A stretch of DNA of 64,000 nt, taken from Zygnema cylindricum. Taxonomy: Eukaryota; Streptophyta; Zygnematophyceae; Zygnematales; Zygnemataceae. This document shows, in pieces, positions 22,916 to 37,058 of the stretch. The translations under genes and the position numbers were made by a program. The number at the start of each line of letters is the position of its first letter. Position 1 is the first letter of the stretch. The stretch is from positions 138,412-202,411 of the forward strand of contig JBBHKE010003573.1 of NCBI GenBank assembly GCA_037447655.1, in the 5' to 3' direction. The notes under the pieces are model-generated. The model was given only the letters and a program-made list of their open reading frames with translations. It did no database searches and was not told where the DNA came from.

Positions 22916-25600
22916 GCTAATCAATATCACAGACTACTTTTTTGCCTGTGAAACCCTGCCCATCATCCTTGATTATCTATTCTTGATTGGCTGCATGTGG
23001 GCAAGAAAGCGGGATATCCCCACTTTATCGTGGAAGAAGGCTGCAGTAAAACCTGCTATTGGAAGCAATAAAGAAACAAATTTCAAATTAACTTGCCATT
23101 TACAAACACGTCATCCCGACTCAGGTGGAAGTAATAATCAATAGCTATGAACAAATTCCTCGACCTTAAAGAAACTGTGATATAAAAATAATCTTTAGAA
23201 TCATCAGACAATTTCAAGAACAGTCAAGAGATGTTTGAATCTAACACATGCTCAGCCTGTGAAGAAAGGTTTGCTCTGCGGACCATCACCAACCCTCTGT
23301 TGAGATATCATCCTCGAATGCATGACTAATACTCTAAAACTGATCACATTTACAATCAACAAGATTGACTCTTGTACCTCGTTCCAAAAGCTTGAAAAGC
23401 GAGATATCAGCCTGCTGACTTGCATAACTTCTAACCGTCCAAACCTACATAGAAAGACCTGCTGTAGCATTGATTTGAAGGAGAGCCAGAATCCCAGATA
23501 AGTATATTAAGACTTACTTCAGAGCTAAAGGGTGAAAACTTCGACAGTAGGTCGCATAAACGAATGCTTTCAAACTACAGACAAATGCAGACTAACAGAT
23601 ACTCTTATCAGCTATTCACCTCATGGAAAAAGAAAACATAGATGCCTTCAGCAGCCAAAGGAAAATACATTATGCTTACATACAATGTAAGTCTCGAAAT
23701 AACCTTACTTACCGAATTTTCTGACAGTAGCAAGCACTTTTCCTCGTTAAGGGTTTAATCCCTACGGAGAGTGAAGCAGCAAATCATTCTCGACAAAGGG
23801 TCATCACCATCGTTCTCTCCCATGAGGTTGGAGGCTAAGTGGCAAGCATAAAAGCTTCAACTCGTTATAAATGCAATGCTAAAATCAATATACACAACAA
23901 GTTTTTAAGCCGAAGTTTTTAAGTAATTGACGTAGAGCAAGAGTGACAGTCCTCTGAAGTTAGATTACTAGCATCAAGTGATGCAATAAAACGACCTACA
24001 ATACCCTAACATAGAAAACCGTTAATCAGGAAACCATGATTCAAAACACAATCGTTTGGAGTAAAATCTATCCAAACCAAGCCGTATGTGAGACCCTGGG
24101 AGTTGAACAATGCTAATCCCATAGCCGCAGAGGAAAAGGCACAACCTGCTGACGTATCCAGCAGACAGCAGCTGACACGTCTGCAATATTTGGCCTTCTC
24201 AATCTTGCAAACCCAAAAGTGCAAGATAAATAGAAAAGTATCAAAAACTTACTATGACAATGAGAGGTACGGTGAGGAGAAAAGTGCTACGTGCACCCAC
24301 TTTTCCGTCTTCCTGACTCTTGATCCCATGGGAAAAGTGAATAAAAAGCTGTTTTTACGGGTTCCAGGACCGATCTATGCATGCGAAAACAATTTTGTGC
24401 ACTCGTACAGTAAAGTTTTTAAATTCCACAATCGAGGGTTGGGTCGTTAGCTCTCGTGTTAAAACCACTCGCCACGTTGCAGCATTTTTTCCTTTCCCGA
24501 TATCAGTTTTAAAAAAGCATCTGGGACGTTCATTTGTGACTGAACGCTCCAGATTTTTAAAAGCATGCAATGGAACGCATCACTAGTTCAGTGATTCCGC
24601 ACCTAAAACGGACTGGGCCGCCCATGTTTTATGAATTCTTTCAAAATCATCAAGATATGACACTTTGGACCAATGATATTTTACAGAGTTTAAGCCCATT
24701 GGTCCACAACCACTGGTATCACATGGGCAGGAGCATAGTCACGCTAAAATCTGTCCTATGAAAATGTCCATCCAGAGAACCTGAGAAAGTCCGTTGCACA
24801 TCCAGAACAGAAGTCGCCACGAGATCTTAACAAACACAGGTTGATGTGGATATTCTAAGGTTCTATGTCCCTTCATGTACACTATAAACTGACATTTAGG
24901 AGAGGATCCTGACCGTCCAGGGCTCGATTTGCCATGAGGATATAATTCTCGTACCCTGCCACACATTTGCCTTTCGTTTTAATCGGAGGCGCATCGCTCA
25001 TTGCTACAGAAGTACAGGTTCAAGACCATCCCGACCAAAATCATCCCGGGTGTGTATCGCCACCCAACGACGCCTTTTTTTTGTTGAGGCTTGTGTGGCG
25101 CAAAGAGTTGTTATTTTATTCGTTTCTTGGCCAATAATTGATTAAATATAAAATTGAGTACTCCCCTCCGATCTCGTTTCGTACACTTATGATGGTGTTC
25201 TCTATTACTTGTTAATTGCCCCTTCTTATAGTTTGGAATGCTTGCTCTTTTGTAAGAGAGTAGATAAATGGGTGCCATGCATATTTTTCCATGGAGGTCA
25301 CGGTGAATCTCTTTTCACTACGAGACGCCACTCCGGTGGGTCCCTAAACGTCTCAATCGATAACTTTTAGTTGCTTGACACTTCTCTATTTGCTCTTCGG
25401 TAAGATAAGTCAGTTGATTTCCCAACAGGCATCCGTGGCATGGCTCACTTAAATCCTTAGCGGGGACTCCCAATGTCGATTATGATTTTGTTCTTCATCA
25501 ACTTTCATAAACCTGTGAAGTTGCTCAAAGCGGTGATGCGAATGTGTTTATGAGTTGATGTTAACGTTGCCACTATTTAAAGTTTTAGTTATGTTTACAT
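22916..25600. other. Upstream region of TZP; no further gene recognised
   Basis: Presumed promoter and 5' UTR of the minus-strand TZP gene followed by anonymous sequence. Frames in this interval are short and lack domain content. Confidence 0.35.
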
Positions 25601-27138
25601 TGTTACTGGTTGTTAATATTCTTAGTGTGTGAGCCTCCATTACTACATCTTTTATTTTTTTTCAAATTACAGCTCATGCGTTTTCCGCTTATTACAAGGT
25701 CGTTTTCACCTACGTGCTACATGGAACAATTGATGGTCGCAGCGAACACCATTAATGCCAACGTTGGGTTGCACATCAGTCTACAAGGGACGACCGTCGG
25801 TTTTCCTTCGACTAGCGTGAGGTTGTCTTTCGCAAATATTTTTTTGTCTTGGTGGCTATATGGCCAAGGGTGCGACAATCCTCTACTTATGCTAAATGAT
25901 AAATGTTTCGCTTAAAGTTTGGTGTATATAACATGCCTCGCTTTAGATGCTTTCCCCTCCACTGTGACCTACATTATCCTCTCTCTTTTCATTTTGGCGA
26001 GGTTAACTTGGTTCTCCTCATAAAAGTTTTGATAAAAGCGATGATGGTGTTGTTGAAAAATCAAACTTCTTTGAAGCACGAACGTTATATCTCACCTCTA
26101 TCAATCATCGATTCGTCACACTTGACTCTAGTGGATTAAGTCCTCAAGGCAATCGACCTTGCAATGCTTTTTCTTTTCCTTTAATGCTTTTCACTTTTGT
26201 TTCATTGATTTTACCTTACTCAAAATTATAACTTTTACACGTTGTAAACAAATGGTCATGTTTCTTACATATTTTTTCATAAATTTTGTCGTTGTCATTG
26301 TATGATTCCAAAGAAGATGTTTGTTGTTGCGTTTGTCATCATCTTTCCTCTTGCTTGTGAAAAATCCATAGATTTTTCATTTCACTATGTCGTGATCTTA
26401 GTGTTGAAAATGTCATTTACAAATGACTAGATGAGGTCGATTTTTTTTTCATGTGGTTGATTTGTTTTGAAAAAACCTACTGACATTTTGCTCGTATTTT
26501 ATTAATAGCGAAAGCATGGATATTTTTTTTATGTAGATGTTGAGATCGATTGAGTCAACGTCGACCACTTGCTTGCATACATAAATGTTGTTTTATTTCG
26601 TAAGAGAACTTCCACTCATGTATTATTATTTTCTTTTTATAACCTGGTGTTGTTAGCACACAAGGAAAAGTTGCAACACTAATTAACTATAATCAAAATA
26701 AAATTCCATTGTCAAAGCCACCTCGGCTTTGTATTGTTATGAATGGTAGCTAATTCTTTTACGTTTTTTTGAATGACTTTGTGGACACATATAACAAAAT
26801 TTGGAATGAGCCATTGTGAGCTAAGGGATAACAATATTCGTAACCACACGCGCTCAATTGCGAATCAAATAGCATAAAGAAGGATAGAAAAACAAATCAC
26901 TAGGAGGTAGGCTATAAATAGGCGATTATATTGATAGATTCCATAGTAGACATAAGTGGCAATGATTGGAGCTTATGTGGTCGGCGCGTACTAAAATAGT
27001 AACTCAAAATTTTTATGGTGAGTACCAAATTAAGCTACAATCAAATGATCATGCTTGTAACTCCGAAAACCATTAAAATGATGAACTCGTTTGTCTTAAA
27101 GTTGATAAAAACAATCAACTACAATAAAATTATGTCTT
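25601..27138. other. No gene recognised
   Basis: AT-rich; plus-strand frames at 25610-25915 and 25903-26139 have no recognisable content. Confidence 0.4.
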
Positions 27139-27139
27139 T

Positions 27140-27700
27140 CAGTTTTACTTTGATACTTTTTATTATTACCTCTTGTCTGGTTGTAAATTCTATCAATTGA
27201 CCATTAAGTCGTTGACAATTGTGTTAAAAGTCATTTTGCATTGTTCATAGTGTATTTTTGTTTCTCCTAATTTTTTACCACCCTTCCGTTCATCTATCAC
27301 TTGAATTTGTACGTCCGTTATTTCTATTTATTTATTTTTTTATAAACTTCTACATGTGTTAATTGGTTTTTTTTTTACTTAATTGTTCAGTACTACACAA
27401 ATTTACTACTAAATTTATTTTACATGTTTAGATTTTACTTTGCTACTTTTTTTTATTTTCTCTTATCCGATCAAAAAGTTTATCAATTGACCATTAAGTC
27501 GTTCACAACTCTGTTAAGAGTCATTTTACATTGTTCATAATATATTTTTGTTTCTTCTAATTTTGTAATACCCTTCAGTTCACTTTGAGTTTTACATACA
27601 TTGTTCTTTTATTTATTTTTTAATAAATTTTTACATATGTTACAAAGACCGATTTTGCTTTAACTGGTTTATTTATTTATTTTAGTGTTCACAACAACAT
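27140..27700. repeat. Tandem duplication, period about 290 bp
   Basis: TATCAATTGACCATTAAGTC occurs at 27191 and 27481, and flanking sequence on both sides (TTTTACTTTG before, TTTTTGTTTC after) aligns over roughly 270 bp per copy with moderate divergence. Confidence 0.75.
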
Positions 27701-27800
27701 AATTTTGTTATTTATTTTTTTGCACAAGTAGAAGCTAGATTCATTTTATTGATTTGGTGTTATGCACTTTTAAATGTTGCCGCACCAAATCAATTACATC

Positions 27801-28313
27801 CATTCGCTCTCACCTTTCGAGACTTACTGATAGTCGTTGGCATTGGATTTATAGTCTTCAAGTAGAATGGGCTTACAACGCACGTTATATTCCACAATGA
27901 TTTTGGAAAGTGTAAAAGATTTTGTACAAGGAAATCTCGGTAATTATAAAAAGGTCCCAATTTACATTTTCAAATACCATAGCTTAAAACCCTCTTCTTC
28001 AATGGGATGTGCGCCTAACCATGCCACTTCAAAAATCATTCAAAATTTTGATGTCCACGAATGTTGTGAATGATCTTTATTCGCTCTCACATTTTATTAC
28101 TTACTACTAGTCATTGGCATTGGATTTATGGTATTCACGTACAATGGGCTTAAAACGCATGATACATTGTTGAATGATTTTGGATATTGTAAGAATTTTT
28201 GTAAAAGGAAATTTTTAAAATTATAAAAAGGTCACAGATTACATTTCAAATATCATAGCTTCAAACCCTTATCTCCAATGGGGTATGGGCCTAACCATGC
28301 CATTTGAAATAGC
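27801..28313. repeat. Tandem duplication, period about 277 bp
   Basis: Two diverged copies (27801-28076 and 28078-28313) share TTCGCTCTCAC, GGCATTGGATTTAT, AATTATAAAAAGGTC and GCCTAACCATGCCA in the same order. Confidence 0.75.
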
Positions 28314-28325
28314 ACTAAAAAAATT

Positions 28326-28791
28326 TAGTGTAGTGTATCGGCAAGATTTTGCCGAGAATCGATATGTACATTTTTATGGGTTGCCGATAATCAATATATT
28401 GGCACGATATATCGACACCGGGTTTATCGCCGATAAAAAACTGATAATAACGGTTTTTCATTACGATATCACCAATACCGATAACTATCGGCGATAATTG
28501 TACACTTCGTACCGTTCATCTATACGGTTTATTCCGTCGTATTGAGCCGCCGTTATTCCTTTACATAGAATACGGAACAGATTGTTACGAGTGGTATACA
28601 ATGCTATACATAGTGAAAAATGTAATACAATATCTAATAAAATTATGTAACGCACTATATTTTTTCCACTTATCGCCGATAAGGAATTTGTCAGTCTCGG
28701 AGCGATGTATTGTGACCTTGACCGTTTGATAACCGATAGCTATCGGTATCGGTGTTATCACGATAAATTTCTTGCCGATACACAACAATTA
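28326..28791. mobile_element. hAT-like non-autonomous element, copy 1
   Basis: 466 bp. The left end TAGTGTAGTGTATCGGCAAG and the right end, read inverted, TAATTGTTGTGTATCGGCAA give an 18-bp inverted match with few differences. Flanking 8-mers AAAAAATT (28318-28325) and AAAATATT (28792-28799) agree at 7 of 8 bases, fitting the 8-bp duplication of hAT transposons. The interior is full of CGATAA/TTATCG words that can pair. A longer relative lies at 61913-62808. No transposase. Confidence 0.55.
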
Positions 28792-31700
28792 AAAATATTG
28801 ATATTCACGATTATTTTGAATGATCATTAGCAACTATCGAATAATTAGAATTAAAATAATGGGAACAATTATTTTTCTCAAAGATTTCACATAAACTGTT
28901 ACTACAATGAGAAAAGGCATGCTTATAATTAATGCACAACACACAAAAGGCTAATGAAATAAAGATGTATCGTCTAGGTTGGCACGTCAAGAGACAAAAC
29001 AATCGACCACCTTCAAAAAGTTGATCTTTTGCTACAAAAACAAAAAGGAATGAAGATGAGGTGATCAAGGCACCTCAACGCTCGAACGAGGGGCTACTAG
29101 GTAACTTTTTCTCTAGTACAAATCATAAGGCTACTGAAATCAGTATGGTTGTACAAATGGGGGTAACATAGTTTTTTGGCCCTTGTATTAACCTATTTAT
29201 TGAAGATTACAATGACGTTGATATCTCAACATAAACGCATCTCTGGTTAATTGTAGGCGCGTGCTCGCTATGTGCGAAACTATACTAATCAATTTTCAGA
29301 CTCATTCTATGTGTCGCCCATTCCTATCAGAAGACTAACAAAAGTGGGACAGTCATAAAAGTGGGCTTGACACAGACAAATTCATAGGAGCGATCCACGG
29401 ATTTTCGATTTTTTTGTCACAAGCTCACATAATATTAGATTTCCCACCATAGATTTTGTGTATAGTAAACTTTGCAGTCATTCACCCCTTGGGAACTTGC
29501 GATTTTTTTTTTTTTACAATTCTTCCCTTCCCATAGGAAGTGCTAATTTCCCACCTATCCAAAGTCTCATAATGACTCTAGCTCATACAAACTAGTTCCT
29601 CATTTATACGAGGCAATAGAGTGGAGATCTGTCTTATGTGGTGCTTAGGGTCGCGTCTCGACATTCCATGTAGTAAAAGATCTAACAAAATTATAAAAAC
29701 ACATATGATCATAGGTTTGGCAAACCTTAGGCCCCTCGACCATACTTCCACAAATGTTCGATTATCTACATTTCGAAACGACAAAGAGGACATCAATTGT
29801 CTTATCTATCCTATACTTAGCATTATACGTAAACATGTAAAGATCATAGCCGCCGGATGGATTGAATTTGAAGGCATTCCCAATTATTGTATCCTTAGAT
29901 ACTGTGTTGTTGGTCGGCGCGTCCATGGATAAAAGTATTTTTTTTGAAAAGTTGGTTTCGTGCGTACTCGACATTTTGTGCGTACGCGACGTTTCGCGTG
30001 CGTAATATATTATCGAAAGTAATGTGGTGGTTTGAATGGATTTGCGGATCGGGGGAGTAAATGTACGAGTAAAATTAAAGGGACGTGAGGTAGTAATTGA
30101 GTGGCGCGGGATGCGTTAAGAAATAAACGGCGGATCGCGACGCGATCCGATGTGAAGTTTACGAAATGTACGTCGCCGGTACGGAACATATAATTTGAAC
30201 AAATGTAATTTATATGGGACAAGCGACATTTATGACAAATGACGTGTACTTTATTTGCCGCATTTATTGCAAAGGACGCGGCTGCGGTACGGAAATGATT
30301 TCGGTTGTACGATTATTATTTTAACAAGTGGACGTGAATGACTAAATTCGCTTCGCGACGTCGTGGGATATTTGACGACTCGCGTGGATTTCGTTTAGAT
30401 TTTGGTGACCACGTGGCTCGACATCGAGGGTGCCGAATAATATCTACGGACGGCGGATATGGGCCGCCGATATTTTTCAAGTAGTGGGGACGCGAAATCG
30501 CGTCAATCACAAGATGTTTATTTTGGACGTCCCGGATTGTTTGACGAAATTCGAAGAGTTTCATTGAGTGACTCAGCATGACTGAGCATACGATTTTGTA
30601 AGATTGTGTGTACTTTGTAAATATTTACAACAATGGTTTGTCTTTATGTGTATTAGTTATTAGTGTAGATTTACTCATTTTGACATACCTCGAAGTATTC
30701 GAGTATACCAACTTTAATAGAGGTAGCTAGTAGATTGCGTACGGCTGGTATGCCTCCGTACACTCAGTAATGAGCTCGTGTATATTTGTAGGACTAAGTC
30801 ATTTTTAGTCTTAGGAACTTTTCTGGACCAAAACTGTTTATGGTGATTATTGGTAATTTTATCTGAGGATTGCTCTCAGATCTGCTGGCAAAATTATGTG
30901 AAATTTTGCATGTATGTTTCTCATTGTATTTTTTACATTGCCACAGATTTTCAGGCCTATTGTGTGTCTGGTCTGTGTTTTACTTTATTGTGAAGTTGGT
31001 CGGTTTAATCAAAGTTCTGGCAGACTGTTTTTTTGCAACTTTGACTAGATGATGTGATCACTCTGTATATTATTTTTGTCTGAAACTTTGTAAGGTTATT
31101 CTATAGCCTAGAAAATATTTTTGATTGTAGTTTCAGCTTGGTTTGTTTTTTCTGTAGAATTCTGTGTTGATTCAAAGTAGGCTGTTTTTGGGTAGTCTGT
31201 GGTGCTTCCGAGGGTAAATCCATGGCTGAAAATGGCTATGGACAACAAAAAGCGCATTGGTAAAGTTATTTATGATGAGGACTTTCCTTAGAGAAATACA
31301 AAACAAAGCATTATCGTAGGAGGAAGAGGTCTTAGTGCCAATATTTGCGCCCCCATAGATGGTAGAATGGGCAAAAAATGCACTTCTTAATATGCGAGTA
31401 GAACGACAAGCGCGAACCCTCTCATAATTGTTATAAAATGTTTAGTCGACATTGTGGGAGTCCGTAATAGAACTTGTAGCACGCCAACACGTGATGGCGT
31501 CCATAGAGGGGAATGACTTTGTTCATTATAGCCTCTAGTTCTTCTTCCATTCATATCATTCAAGTTTTCTAATCAAAAGTAGAACCCAATTTCCCCCACC
31601 AATCTTCCTAAAAGACTCATAAATTGGTGCCAATCGTATCTCGTTTACAATAACAAACTGAAGAATTCTATAAATATCGGTAGTTTTCCATAAATAACCC

Positions 31701-32502
31701 TAATCCCACTAAAGGAAAATTAAAAAACGTCATGTTCTTTTAGACGAAATAAAACTTATCTAAATCAATATAAGAAAATCGTGAACAAATTATATCCTAC
31801 AAATGTTTATTTGTCGAAAATTAAAGACTTATATATCATCCTATACCTAAGGGATTACACCTCACATCCCACGACTATGAATTTCCCTCTATTTTTTCCC
31901 ACCTCATGAACCTATCCAATGAAAGAGATTAGTCTTTATCTAAGAGAGAAGTCATTCCATTATGGGCAACCGTTATCGATTTTCCTTGCTTCTAGGTGGG
32001 CATTTTTTTTTAAAGTTTGACTTTATGTTCAAAGACTTTTCTTTAAAAACCAGTTGCCATCTTTTCCCTTTAACTCCTCAATGCTCTCCAACAAAACGTC
32101 AGACAAAGGTCTTTCGATCTATACTTGTATAACTTAAACGTCGCAAATCCCTTGAAATAAAACAACCTGTCGGTGGTTTGAGTGTGGGTTAAACCACTCG
32201 AATTAAGATGCAAAACCAACACTATTGGCAAATTTCTTAATAAGAATCGTGGTTTCAGGTTCAGCTATTGGCACTCTACTTTTGTTAAGGACATACTTAA
32301 CGCGTAAAGGCGAAAGGCGCTCACATTAGGAAAGCCAAAACGTGCCATACTGACCAATATTCCTTGATCATCTTAAAATTCCGTTTCAATTACGTAATGA
32401 GGCAAATGATCGAGAAAACATGCCAAAATTCAATTTTATACATATCGGCAATCACCAAAATGTAGTTGACAAAAGACTAAAGCGGAGGCAATTAAACTTA
32501 CC
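28792..32502. other. No gene recognised
   Basis: Anonymous sequence. Between about 29930 and 30560 CpG-containing words (GCGTACGCG, CGGATCGCG) are noticeably commoner than in the surroundings, which may mark a different repeat. The 103-codon plus frame at 29621-29932 has no recognisable domain. Confidence 0.4.
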
Positions 32503-32613
32503 TAAATTAGAATAATGAAAAAATTAGAATCATTTACTCTATTTGATGTAATAGAGTCGAAATTTCGAGCGACCGAATTAGAGTAATTTACTCTAATTAC
32601 GATTCGCGGTGTA
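32503..32613 (-). mobile_element. Truncated MITE family B end
   Basis: About 110 bp matching the left part of the family B elements in reverse orientation, ending ATTACGATTCGCGGTGTA at 32613. The remainder of the element is absent. Confidence 0.75.
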
Positions 32614-34431
32614 CCTTCCCATCGCGGCAGTCTGCAGCCGCGTGTGCATGCTCGTGAGTATCCACGGGCAGTGGGAAAAATTTCCAGAACAGTGTTCTTT
32701 GTTTTTTATAGCTTTCTTTGTTCTCCATTTTTTTGTTTGTTTGTGAAACGTCAGCTTTTTCCGCCTTCCCGGAATTTGGTGTTGTGATAACGTCAAACGT
32801 GTGAAAGATTTTGTCTTGATTCCCTACACGCGGCGGTAAAGTTGATGGCCCAACCTCCCTTGGGATCTCCGCTGGGGAACTGGGAAGCTAACCGCGACTT
32901 CGCGTCTGAGAGGGGAATTGCGCTGGACTGCTCGCGGCTCCGTTAACTTTTTGGATGGGGACAAAGAAACCGGGTGTTCTTGGTTTTCACGGGAAAAACG
33001 CCCATGAATGGTCAATCCATTTTTGGCAAGATTGCTCTGTCAGAATGTCATTCCTGTATGCCAGCCTGTCAATGTTCTGCGACAGACCAGTGACCATGTC
33101 GGTCGCATCCATCCTGCATCCGTCAGGGAAGATTTTTCAATGGCCGTCATATGGCACGCGGAGTCACGTGCGTCGTTTTGCGGTTCGTAAAAAGAACTAT
33201 GATTTACCAAATCTGTGTGTTTTCGTCGCGAGGTTCAAATGCGGCCAGCAAAATCGGGCATTTTGTTGTCCTATTGTCCTTTTCTGAGAACGAGCTCGAC
33301 CAGATTCAGACGATCCGTACAAACCAAATTTTCCGGTCGGATCCAGCTGTCGTTTATGTTCACTAATTATTTTGTATGGTTGCGGATTGCGACTGTTCAA
33401 AAATTTCGAATGACGGAGATTCGTCAGTGAATTTCCTGGCATGTTCTGACAATGCTGACAGAAAACTGGTACAATGCTTCTAGAAGTTCTGAGTTCTGAC
33501 AGGACATTTTGTCGTTTGCGATTTTCCCTGGTAGCAACCCCACAACAAACCTTAAGCCCAAAAAGTTAAAGCTACTGTAGGATCCAAGCGCGTGCTAGTC
33601 ACACTTTTCTAACAGTGCAGAATTGTACTGTATATTACCGGAAGCTGTCTGGCACATTAAAGTACTCCCGGCCAAGAGTACGGTGTCGTCGGAACCACCG
33701 TCCTCTGGACAAAATCACGTTTTTTTTTGTCTTTGTTTCGCGCGAAAGTCTTTCTCGTATTCTCTCACGCTGAAACGGATAAACTCGTGTAGACTATCCG
33801 GCTATATTCCGTGCGATTTTTGTTGTTGGCTCGAAGAAAAAATTATTGTTTCCAAAGCCAGCTAGCGCCTCCAACGAGCATTTTATCGCGACGTGCTCTC
33901 CCATACCGTACAGATGTACCTTTGAGTCCCCTTATCTCCAAACGGCGGCGAGTCGCAACGTTCAGCGTGAAAAAAAAACTGCTCGACAAGAAAGATTCGC
34001 GCAAGATTTGACGCCTTCTGGCATCATGCCATCCGTGCTGGCATGTACGGCTTTTTCGTTGATCCAAGAAAGTCCAAAACGCTTACTTGGACGTCTCCAA
34101 AAATGAAAGACCCTAACAGACTTAGGGGCCTATTCCATGTCGGTGACGGTTTCTTTGATCCAAGTATGACTTCTGGAATATTGCTCATCGGGCCTTTCCG
34201 TGGTACTTGGATCCAAGAAACGTCCGTACATGCCAGGAAGACAAGACAGACACTGGTGTCAAATTTTGCGCGAATCTTTTTTTGTCACGCAAAATGTTTC
34301 CGTGCGAAAATGGCGACTCGCAGCCGATAAGGATCTCGTCAGCTCAAGCACCATTTGTGACTCATAGCTTTGTGACTCATAGCTCCCACCGGAAAAAAAT
34401 TCACTTCCGCAACAGACGGACGTTCGAATAA
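32614..34431. other. No gene recognised
   Basis: CpG-richer than the previous interval. Short frames on both strands, none with recognisable content. GATCCAAG-containing words recur between 34060 and 34215. Confidence 0.35.
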
Positions 34432-34489
34432 TGTACGGCTTTCCGAGCACCGACTTTGTTGTTCTCGGATGTTCCCGGAAAGCCGTACA
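34432..34489. repeat. Perfect 14-bp-stem hairpin
   Basis: TGTACGGCTTTCCG at 34432-34445 is the exact inverse of 34476-34489, with a 30-base loop. The half-word GTACGGCTTT also occurs near 34046. It may be the end of a foldback element, or a residual pair of transposon ends. Confidence 0.7.
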
Positions 34490-35553
34490 ATAGAACTTCC
34501 TCAAAATATTTGAGGATATTGAAGTCGGGTTAAGGTTGCGTTGCGTCTTTCTTTGAAACAGGCCAACGGTAAAACCAAAAGCCGACGAAGCAAAAACAAC
34601 ATCCGAACGGCTATTTCATTGTTTTCGCGCGAAAAAACTGTCCAACTTTGAATCACTGTTGCCGTCCTTCGAACATTCATTCTCTCTCGTATTAGTAAGT
34701 TTGAAAACTTGCGGGTTTGTTTTTGCGCCTATGTTTGATGACGTCGAAGCGTGTGACGTGTCACAGGACACCTTCAATCGGAGTTACGTGCCAAAAATTT
34801 TATGTGAACAAGACCTGTTTTCAGACGAGTTCTGGAAAAATCATCGGAATGGGCAAAAAGTTACGAATGCTCCGGTGGGAATAGTCTATCAGTCAAGCAA
34901 CGCGGCAGTATTTATTACGCCTAAAAAGAGACCGCCAGCAATCGTTTTCCATTTACTTACAAGTTACATCTTTGGTGTCGCTCGGGGAGGAAATTCGGAT
35001 TTCAGAGGAGCACGAGGCGACAAAACGTCGTTAGGCGCTAGAAAATAAACATTTTTCCGTTGAACTAGGATGAGGAACAACGCCATTAGGCCGTTTCACG
35101 CGTTAAAAACTATTTTTTGCTTATCTGCACACTTGCGAAACTGCAACATGTACTGTACGGCCGCGTTTAGTGTGGTGTATCGGGTAGTGTCATATCGCAA
35201 ATTGCAAGATCAAAATATCGTATAAACCAACAGTGGTTGGGTACGATACAACGATCCGGGACCAGCCGAATTTATCGCGATGTAACTATTGGAAGGTGGG
35301 GTCCATACCTGAGGTCGCAAAAGTCAAAAAATTTCATACCCGAAACCGACCGTTTTTTTTTTTTTTTCAAAATACGAGTAATCGACGCCCGACCGAGTTT
35401 TTTGACGCTCCAAAATTGTTAACCGTTAACCGACCGTCGTTTACGAAAAAAAACATTAACCGAATCTTGATTTTTCGCAACTAACCGTGCCCGCCCGTAA
35501 CCGAAAAAGTACAAAATTAATCAATGTACGGCGGAATAAGCCAATAATTACGA
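34490..35553. other. No gene recognised
   Basis: A hAT-like left end (TAGTGTGGTGTATCGGG) starts at 35168 but no matching right end was found. The 129-codon plus frame at 34659-35048 has no recognisable domain. Confidence 0.35.
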
Positions 35554-35683
35554 TTTGTCGCGTTCCCTAAGATATGCGAAATGAATAGTGTACTACTGTG
35601 TCAAATTTGCGACGCTTTGTCGCGTTCCCTAAGATTTTCGAAATAAATAGCTTACTGCAGTACCGTGTCAGATTTGCGACGCT
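35554..35683. repeat. Tandem duplication, unit about 62-66 bp
   Basis: TTTGTCGCGTTCCCTAAGAT occurs at 35554 and 35616, each followed by the same sequence ending TTTGCGACGCT. Confidence 0.8.
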
Positions 35684-35759
35684 AACCATGATGTCACGTA
35701 CTTCCACGATGCCAAAGAGTACAAAGTACAAGAATGTTGGATTATAGGGATAGTACAAA

Positions 35760-35940
35760 ATTTTCATTTTTTTTTGTTTTTTGGTTGACCGACCGCAACC
35801 GACCGTTTTTTTTTCCTGGTGAATCTACCGACCGTAACCGCCCGACCCCCAAAATTTGGCAACCGATCCGTTCCGGATCCGGCGCGGGCGGTCGGTTAAG
35901 GGTCGGTCACGGTTTCGGTTGACCGTTTGCGACCTCTGCC
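35760..35940. repeat. ACCGACCG-rich short repeat cluster
   Basis: Many copies of ACCGACCG / AACCGACCG interspersed with T runs; related words occur at 35385-35500. No gene. Confidence 0.5.
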
Positions 35941-36009
35941 GTACAAGGTAGAAAGAGGCTTGAATATCCTAGGTAAATAAAGGTGTGCCGAGAACGCACA
36001 CGAGCTTGA

Positions 36010-37058
36010 CAGCCAACGATCCCTAATCGACCAGTCCCCACTGACGATCCTCGATTGATCTGTTGTCTTCCACGATCCTTGATCAATTGGTCGCCGTTGA
36101 CGATCATCGATCGATCGGTTGTTGTCGACAATCCTCCATCGATTGGTTGCTGTTGACGATCGTTGATCGATACGTCGCCGCCGACGATCCTCCATCGTTT
36201 GATCGCCGCCGACGATCCTCGATTGATCGGTTGCTGCCGACAATCCTCAATTGATCAGACGCCGACGCCGATCCTCAGTCGATGGGTCGTCATCGACGAT
36301 CCTCGATTGATCCGTCCCCAAGGAGAATCGTTGATTAATAGGTCACAATCCTCGATTGATCGATTGCCGCCAACGATCCTTGATCGATAGGTCACCGTTG
36401 ACGATCCTCAATCGATAGGTCGCCGCCAACAATCCTCGATCGATCAGTCGCTGTCAAAGATCCTTAATCGATAGGTTGTCGTCAACGATTCTCCATTAAC
36501 CGGCCGCCCTCGATGATCCTTAATTGATAGGTTGCCGCCGACGATCCTCGATCGTAGGTCACCACCGACGATTCTCGATCGATCGGTCCCCGTCGACGAT
36601 CCTCGATAGATCGATAGCCGCCGACGATCCTTGAAATATCAATCGCTACTGACAATCCTCGATCGATCTGTCGCAGTCGAGAATCCTAGACGATCGGTCG
36701 GGCCGACGATCCTCAATCGAAAGTTTGCCGCCGCTGATCCTTGATCAATTGGTTACACCCGACAATCTTTGATCGATTGGTCGTAGATGTCGATCCTCGA
36801 ATCAATTGTTCGCTGCCAACGATCCTCAATCAATCGTTCGCCGCCGATGATCCTCGATCGATCGTTCGCCGGCGACGATCCTTGATCGATTGGTTGGCGC
36901 CGACTATCCTCGATTGATCGATCACGCCGACCATCTTGGATCGATCGATCGCCGCACACGATCCTTAATCGATCCGTCGCGCCCATGATACTCGAACAAT
37001 CGATCGACGCCCACGATCCTCGATAGATCGGTCGCTGCCCAAGATCTTCGATCAATCT
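36010..37058. repeat. GATCGATC minisatellite, array 2 (left part)
   Basis: About 1 kb of imperfect 26-30 bp units built on GACGATCCTCGATCGATCGG followed by TCGCCGCC. The array was cut by a solo LTR at 37059-37944 and resumes at 37945. The 173-codon minus frame at 36753-37274 is a periodic by-product. Confidence 0.85.

Noticed and set aside
22916-22930. Start of TZP at 22930
   Set aside because: The codon at 22930 is GTG; the first ATG in frame is at 22915, which I used.
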